From Watersipora subatra (lineage: Eukaryota; Bryozoa; Gymnolaemata; Cheilostomatida; Watersiporidae), in contig NC_088716.1 of NCBI RefSeq assembly GCF_963576615.1, positions 63,848,728-63,912,727 of the forward strand: a stretch of DNA of 64,000 bases, given 5' to 3'. The position numbers and the translations under genes are program-made. The notes under the pieces are model-generated. The model was not told where the DNA came from. It did not search any database and was given only the letters and a program-made list of their open reading frames with translations. Below, in pieces: positions 1 to 9,000 of the stretch (positions are counted from its first letter, which is position 1; the number at the start of each line of letters is the position of its first letter).

Positions 1-3000
1 CATCTTTTGTTTTATCAGAGTGTCCACAAGGTTTCTACGGACCCGGATGTGAGAGCAAGTGTGAGTGTGAGAATGGAGCCAGCTGCGACCATGTGAGTGG
101 AACATGTACCTGCTCAGAAGGTTGGAGGGGCGTGCTTTGTGACAAACCTTGTCCCAGTGGATTCTACGGGTTGGATTGTAGAAGGCGCTGCATCTGTGGT
201 ACATCTCTTTTTTTCATTACTTTACCGTGCAGTCAAATAGCTTCTAACTAGGGACTGTGTAGAGGGGTACAATAACTCCTAACTAGAGACTGTGTGGAGG
301 GGTACAATAACTCCTAACTAGAGACTGTGTAGAGCAGTACAATAACTCCTAACTAGGGACTGTGAAAAGCGGTACAATAACTCCTAACTAGAGACTGTGT
401 AGAGCAGTACAATAACTCCTAACTAGGGACTGTGAAAAGCGGTACAATAACTCCTAACTAGAGACTGTGTGGAGGGGTACAATAACTCCTAACTAGGGAC
501 TGTGTAGAGCGGTACAATAACTCCTAACTAGGGACTGTGTAGAGCGGTACAATAACTCCTAACTAGGGACTGTGTAGAGCGGTACAATAACCTAATCACA
601 ATTACTATCGTCTGCCAGTTACACTTATTTGTGAGAGTTCTAAAAACCTTTGGGACGTCAGTCTAAGCGATTTACTTTGCCAAAAGCTGGAGTTGCCCTT
701 CAGTATTGTAAAATTGTTAGTCGCCAAATAATATTCCTCGCTTCCTGTTTCAGAGTTGTTTCCCTTGGCCAATGAAAATGCCAAGTCACGGACCTACAGT
801 TAGTAACATGGCTGGTTGTCGTTTACTCTTCGTTGTTGAAATTCAATTATTTCTAGAGCCATAGAGTTGTATTGGTTTGATGTCTATCAATCAGGTTGCT
901 GTCAAATTGTGAAGTTTATTGTTTTCTGTGAGAGTTAACATTACAATATGTGATTACTAGCTGTGCTGTTGTGATGGTCTGAAGCAGAATATCATTTCAA
1001 TTGTTTCATCTGAAAGTTGTCTAAAATCTAATTATTTCCAATTACTAGCTAATTAACACAATTCTTGCAGGCTCAAAGGATGTCCCCTCAGTGCACATGT
1101 TAGCTGTCTTGTTAAAAGTATTTGCAATATGAAGAGGTCCTTACATGCCTCCAACAACCTGTTTTAGAGTTTATACGTCGTTAGTTGAATTGTCGAAAGA
1201 AATTGTCACTCAGCCCTTCCTTGTCATGTGATTGTCAATTGCCGTTTCCTGCAGAAAATGGAGCAAGATGTAGCCCCATAACTGGAGAATGTTCATGCAC
1301 GGCTGGCTGGTCAGGCCCCGGCTGTCTTGTACCATGTCAAGCAGAAACATACGGCCCCAACTGCAATTCGTCATGCCAGTGCGCAAATGGCGCTACTTGT
1401 GACCCACAATGGGGAACTTGCCTCTGTCTTTCTGGCTGGAAAGGGCTGCGTTGTGATGAACCTTGTTCTGATGGGTAAGAATATGTGTGGATTCTTTAGC
1501 ATAATGAAGGCAATCCATCTTCTCTCCTTTCACCAATGCAAATCCTAGTTTTATACATTGGTGAAAGGCAACTGTTACAAGACAGTAGTAAACCTACTTG
1601 CTTTTCATATTCAATGTATTTTACTTAAAATGTATATTATTGACAGCTGCATAGTTGTGCTTAGCGACAATACAATGTATATTTATTGTACATGTAGTGT
1701 TTTCATACTGGGCCTGTTACAATGTGACAAATGTGTAGGTGTTACTATTATATTGTTATAAACTGATGCAATTTAAAAATACTGTCAGATGACCTTTAGC
1801 GAAAGTTGACTGCTATTAGAATGAGTTTGGAGAATATTTTTAGGCGCTGTAATTTACTTTGAGGTATCTATACAGCTTACAATGTCCAATTGTAGATATT
1901 TTGGACCCAATTGTGCCCAGAGATGCCAATGTCTTCAGGGTGGTCTCTGTGATCCGATCACTGGAATGTGTGATTGTCCCGCTGGTTGGTTTGGACCTAC
2001 ATGTGAGATTCCTTGCCCTTCTGACACTTGGGGTCCCAACTGTCAATACTATTGCCAGTGTCAAAATGGATTCTGTGACAGGTGGGTCACCGTGTGTCAG
2101 CTCATGCATATCTCTTTCTCGTGATATCGTTCAACCGATCAGAGTATTGATTCTCTCTCTAGGAATACCAAATGCTTACATTTCCATTTGATTTCAATAC
2201 TGCCCTCTTCCGAGGACCGGCTACACACACTGGCGAAAGTATGTGTTTGCTTTAGCAACACATTGATGCTACTAAACGATGCTCGGCATTGAAAGATATT
2301 GACCAATGAGAATTGACCTGAGGTCAAAAGGAAGACCATGACATTTGTGCTGGATTTTCCATGACCATTATTTAAGTATCATCAGCATATTTATTATGTA
2401 ATACGGATCATATTTATTATGTAATACGGATCATCATATTTCTTATGTAATATGAATCATCATATTTATTATGTAATACGGGTCATCATATTTATTATGT
2501 AATACGGATCATCATATTTATTATGTAATACAGATCATCATATTTATTGTGTGATGTTGATCATCATATTTATTATGTGATACGGATCATCATATTTATT
2601 ATGTAATACGGATCATATTTATTATGTGATACGGATCATCATATTTATTATGTAATACGGATCATCATATTTATTATGTGATACGGATCATCATATTTAT
2701 TATGTAATACGGATCATCATATTTATTATGTAATACGGATCATCAACAAGTTGTGATAGTAATGGTAGTGCAGCTTTTTGTATTGCTATATTTTGCTCAA
2801 GTTAAATTGCTGCACATTAACAATAAAAATTAGACAAGTACAAAATATAATTTTAGTCCATAAAAGAAATGCAACTAGAGAAACTTTCAACATATTTAAT
2901 CACATAAAGAGTTATTTAAAAAGTTTCATGCTCAGCTCCAATTTACACCAGTAACCTTTACATTTATGTGACAAGTGAGAGCATGTTGGTCTCTACACAA

Positions 3001-6000
3001 TGCACGGCTATGTGCGCAATGCATTTCATTCATGTGTAGCTGCTCCTTCACTCGGGAACCCATTTTAACAATCTTACCTTCCTAGCTTATGCCTATACGA
3101 GAAACATTCATACTTGTTCCTCTATTCCCAACTGACCAGGTAGTTTATACGAGACTCTCTTTCCCAAACCCCAACTGACCAGGTAGTTTATACGAGACTC
3201 TCCAATCCTCCTTCTCTAGTATCCTTCCATCTGTCTAACTGCCAGAGTTGTATGGAGCTGTTAATGTATCTATCGCTACTCATCCTGATCACTTTATACA
3301 CAGGTATACAGGGGTGTGCAGTTGCGAGCAGGGCTGGCAAGGTAGTGCGTGCAGTGAAGTCTGCCTTCCCGGCTATTATGGTAAGGGCTGTGAGGCCGAG
3401 TGCACCTGCCAGAATGGGGCCACTTGTGACCATGTCTCCGGCGAGTGCTCCTGCAGACCAGGATGGAGGGGGAAAAGATGTGACAAACGTAAGTTGTCTT
3501 TCTTTTCATTCTACCGCTGCAGTCAGTTTAGTGGCATCTGGTTTACACAGATAATCACTGCTGTCATACACCAGAATATACGATAGTTATTACTAGTTAT
3601 TGGTACGCTAGTTATTACTAGTTATTGGTACGCTAGTTATTACACTCGAATATATTCGTTATCTCCAGTAAACTTGTTTGACAAATGTTTCGTCGTACAG
3701 CTTATCTGTTAACTGAGTTTTTGTTACTTAGAATTTGTTATCAAGGCTGGATAGTTGAGGTAAAGCAATAAATGGTTGTTACTAATCACCTATGTACATC
3801 TGTAATAAGGTCAAACAATGTATCCTTATGACTAATGACCTGAAGATATTGAGGTCAAACAGTAAATCCCTATAACTAGTGACATGAATATATTGAGGTC
3901 AAACAGTAAATCCCTATAACTAGTGACATGAATATATTGAGGTCAAACAATAATTTTCTATAACTAATGGCTTGAATATATTGAGGTCAAACAACAAATC
4001 CTTATAACTATGACCTGAATATATAAAGGTCAAACAGTATGATTTACTTCAAATTAGCATTGAGGTGAAATAAACTGATACTCATCTGAAAAGAAGGAAT
4101 CAGAGTAGAGAAAATGGTTTAAGTTACTATAAATATTTATACTTTATATTTCGAGTTTGCCTCAGAAATTCCTCTGATTTTAGCGTGCAGAAGTCGATAC
4201 TTTGGTGAGAAGTGTCGTGAGGTGTGCTTGTGTGACACTGACTTACCCTGTCACCATGTGTCAGGCGAGTGTAAGTGCCCAGCAGGCTGGACAGGTGAGT
4301 GCGGAAACATATCCTTAAACAAGTCTGGTCACAAAATCTTTAACCTCTTTTAGCATTTTCTCTGAAGTGCTGTTGCTGAATATTTGGTGTGAATTATAAA
4401 GGTATTCTGTTGTCTACCACCAGTATTACTGATGCATATTCATGTACTAGGAGCTTTTGTTATAGAGATATTCCGTTGTCTATCAACTGCATGTTTGATG
4501 AATATTCATCTGTTAGGGAGCTCTTGCTCAGAACCCTGTCCCGACGGCAGATTTGGCCCCGAGTGTCGAGGCAGATGTGACGGGTGTGACCCAGATACGC
4601 AGACGTGTGACCATGTGACTGGAGAGTGCATTTGTAAGCCTGGCAAACGAGGTCAAGGCTGCGCAAAAGGCAAGTGTACCAGGATTAGTGAATATTAGTG
4701 AATTCACTGGCTGCATTGTTTGGTAGATCATATGGCATCGCCTCCATAACATGTATACACAATCGTCTCAGGCGATTGGCTGAGATATTACTGTTTAATA
4801 GCTAGATACACTACTGCTAGTGCATCATTCAATATTGCTATAGGATGCCTCCTTTGGCGTGCTTTAGGATTCATCACACTTTAAAGAAGCAGATCAAAGA
4901 AATTAGAAAAGATATTGGGTAGTTTGTGTAATTATTGGCTTATAAGAAGCAGATTTCTAACAATATCTGCACATATATTGAATGTGTGACCCATCAAATA
5001 AATCAAGGTGGTGACTACATATACTCATGAACACACTATATGTAACTAAGCAGTCTTGTGTCCACCTGTTATAGTGTGTCGCAAGGGAAGGTATGGCCCA
5101 TCATGCAGCATGAACTGCACGTGCGAGAATGAGGCATTCTGTGACTCTGTAACTGGAAAGTGTGAATGCAAAGAAGGATATATTGGAGCAGTCTGTGAAA
5201 GAAGATGTCCAGAAGGATACTATGGTATGTCGCTGATCAACATTCTGTTCAGTCAGTGCTTCCTGCCTCGCTCTAAAGAGAAAAAGGAACCAGTCCAGCG
5301 GCATTAGTTCTATTGGAAAAGAGCACTTGGCATGTGTGAAGTAACTATGTAGCTTATAGAACCTAGGTTCTCAGACTACATGTAGCTGGGCCTCAGTCTA
5401 CAACAATTGTCACTCGGTGTGCAAAATATAGGCTCACAGCCTTGACAACTTTGTCTTTAACGAAACATTCTCAGCGTTCAACTGAAAGGCTGTTCTTTAG
5501 GTTTGGGCTGCACTCTGATGTGTGACTGCAAACATGGAACATGTGATCCAGAGATAGGCAACTGCAGGTGTGATACTGGATGGCGTGGTCAACAATGTGA
5601 TCGAGGTGAGAAATTGAACAGAGATTAGTCAAAATCACCTGCATTATTGCTGCCAAGAATACTGATTCAAGATGTGTGACAGCAATATTGCTGCTGAGAA
5701 TGCTGATTAAAGACGTGTGACAGCATTATTGCTGCCGAGAATTACAGGGCAGACATTGTCGCTTTAATAAAAGTGGTTTCCTTGAGAAAGTCTATAATCA
5801 TGTGACATTCTTGGGCACTAGCGGTAATATAGGTCACGGACAGACATAAACTCTTATCGTTATAGTTATGTAGCCAACCATTAACACAACTCACTAAAAA
5901 TCTAACGTCCTAGGTGACACACTATTGCTGTGTTATTCGTTGTTATCCAAGGCCAATCAAGTCATAAAAACTAGCCCTATCCGTAAATAAATTATGGATG

Positions 6001-9000
6001 CATTGTCATTTCACCTGATTCAACGAATATGTATTGCTAAGGATTTGAGTCTATTGTGGGAAAATCTAAAATTGGAGTTGGCATCAATACGAGCACGAAT
6101 AAGTTATTACTGTAAAATATAGTGCAGCTGTATAGCACTACTCTATGGTGCTACTCTATGGTGCTACTCTATGGTACTACTCTATGATACTACTATATGG
6201 TACTACTGTATGGTGCTACTCTATGGTGCTACTCTATAGTACCACTCCTAAATAAAGCAGCACTATATTACTACTTATAGTGCTGTCTTAGATCGCAGCT
6301 TTACATATTACAGATTGTGTTGTATTTCTGTAACAGCTTGTATCACAGCGTGTCTCTACCACACATGCACCTTGCACTCTGCTGGGGTAGGCAACTTCCT
6401 ACTATATAAGAAAATATGTAATCCTTCACCAACTTGGGGTGGATCACAAACAAAGACAGGCTGTTCCTGACCACACTTTAACATTTAACGCTTTTTTGTA
6501 GAGTGCCTCGCAGGAACATTTGGTGAGAACTGCAACGGCACATGTGAGTGTGAGAATGGTGCTCAGTGTCACCATGTGAGTGGAACCTGCAGTTGTGGAC
6601 CAGGCTGGACAGGGCAAACTTGTGGTGAAAAGTGTCCATCTGGCACTTACGGAGCCAACTGCTCTCACGCATGTCTGTGCAAAAACGGTGCTACATGTGA
6701 CAGATTTGATGGATGCTGTCAGTGTACTGCTGGTTGGCAGGGCCAAACCTGCGACATGGGTTGGTATTGTTCACTTGTAGGCTGACACAACGGTTGTAAT
6801 GAAATAAATTTATAGATATTTAGTCTCACATGTTAAGCTTTCACTATGAATCATTTTCTTAGAAATTAGCATCCTGGTTGATTATCTGCTCAATTATTTG
6901 ATTATCTGGCAGATTTTGAAAATTTTCAGTATTGTGAGTCACTTTCCTTGCTTAGACAACTGCCAATATTACTGTTACTACTGCTGCATCTGTTACTGCT
7001 ACTACTACTATTACTGTTACTATTACTACTAATACTACTACTGCATCTGTTACTCTATTACTATTACTGCTATTACTAGTGCAACTACTACTACTACTAT
7101 TACTGTTGCTAGTACTATTACTACTACTGTTTCTGTTACTGCTATTGTTGAAGTCATTTATGCTGCAACATTTTTTAGAGTGTAACAAGGGTTTCTACGG
7201 ATTGAAATGCCTTGGTCAATGTGACTGTCTCAATGGAGCTGACTGTGACAGTGTGACAGGGCAATGTATTTGCACGCCTGGGTTCATGGGTGACAAGTGT
7301 GAAATTGGTGAGTTCATATCGTCTTCTAGCTTGTTGATATTTGTGATCTTACAGTATGTAAGCATAATTAATGCTTTTTATCTTTGATGCCCAAGTTTCT
7401 TGACCTTCTTGGACCTATCTTTCGATATACAGTAGTTTTAAAGTAAAGTTGGACTGTGGTACTGTAGGGATTTGCAACTCTTTTATCATAACTAGTAACA
7501 ATAAAAGGATCCCGTGAAAATAAAATCCTAGCGCAACTTTGTTTTCCTCAAGGTTTGAGAGCAGTTTAATCTCTTCAGTTTAATCTCTTCACGCCAACAT
7601 AGATTAACTTCAAATTAACCTAACAAAGTTCAAACTAGATTATAGCACTAGCTTAAGATGACAGGAGTGAATATTCTACCTTGTATTGAACTAGCGAACT
7701 GCGAATCTAGATTTGTTGATGGAATGTTAGTGTGTGTACTTTAACAGACAATATGAATTTTAAATTTCTTGGAGAAAGTGTTTAGTTGGTCATTGCATTA
7801 CCTTCCTAGATGTCAGTCTGTCAGTAGAGGCTGTTGAGATTGACTTACAGATTATGGTCATACTTTATATTGACAGAGTGTCAGAACAACCAATACGGTT
7901 ACATGTGTAACATGGAATGCTTCTGTCCAGAGGGCATCAACTGTGATAGCCTAACAGGTCAATGCCAGTGCCCACCTGGTACCGCCGGAGACAGATGTGA
8001 GGAAGGTAGGGTCTACAGATGTGGTAATGAATGGGGTGCTGGAAAGTTGGTTAGTCCCTGTACATCAGCTATCGTATTGGTTATAGGCGGTTGATTAGCT
8101 ACTGTACTGGTTGTTCACTATTGATCGGCTATCTTATTGGTTGTTCACTGTTGATCAGCTATTCTATTGGTTGTTCACTGTTGATCAGCTATTCTAATGG
8201 TTGTTCACTGTTGATCAGCTATTCTATTGGTTATTCACTATTGACCAGCTATTCTATTGGTTGTTCACTGTTGATCAGCTATTCTATTGGTTGTTCACTG
8301 TTTATCAGCTATTCTATTGGTTATTCGCTGTTTATCAGCTATTCTACTGGTTGTTCACTGTTGATCAGCTATTCTACTGGTTGTTCACTGCTGATCAGCT
8401 ATTCTATTGGTTATTCACTGTTGATCAGCTATTCTAATGGTTGTTCACTGTTGATCAGCTATTCTATTGGTTATTCACTATTGATCAGCTATTCTATTGG
8501 TTATTCTCTGTTGATCAGCTATTCTATTGGTTGTTCACTGTTGATCAGCTATTATATTGGTTATTCACTGTTGATCAGCTATTCTATTGGTTCTTCACTG
8601 TTGCTCAGCAAGTCTATTGGTTATTCACTTTGAATCACACTTTTACTGGTCATAGATTTATAAAGAGTACTTGTATTTTATTATTTGTGATGGGTAGGTA
8701 CTAACTATTAGGTACTAACTACTAAGTATTATGGGAAATCAAGAATTGATCAGTAATTATTGATATATTGGAATATTAGAGTGTACATGTACCATCTGTA
8801 TTTGCGTACGTATCACATGCGCTTCAAGAGCTGATTGCATTTAAGGTCTTGACTTACACCTGTTGTAATGCATAGATCCCTGCTTCTGCTTGCTTTGGAC
8901 ACTGGCCGACTGTTATCATCACTAGAAGATCACATTATTTAACATTGTTTTTATTGAAGCAGTTGTGTGATCTCACTTTTTGTATGCCAGTTCTTATATG

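Noticed and set aside
1859..2191. Alternative 110-codon plus frame over EGF exon c
   Set aside because: It is a shadow of the EGF frame; it lacks the cysteine pattern and crosses the donor at 2082.
4674..4675. The GT at 4674 as the donor of EGF exon f
   Set aside because: It would leave phase 2 and break the frame with the exon at 5075; the GC donor four bases earlier keeps it.
8091..8704. Long open frames over the 30-bp array as a repetitive membrane protein
   Set aside because: The array is wholly intronic, in the EGF gene between exons with matching phases. The frames exist only because 30 is divisible by 3.
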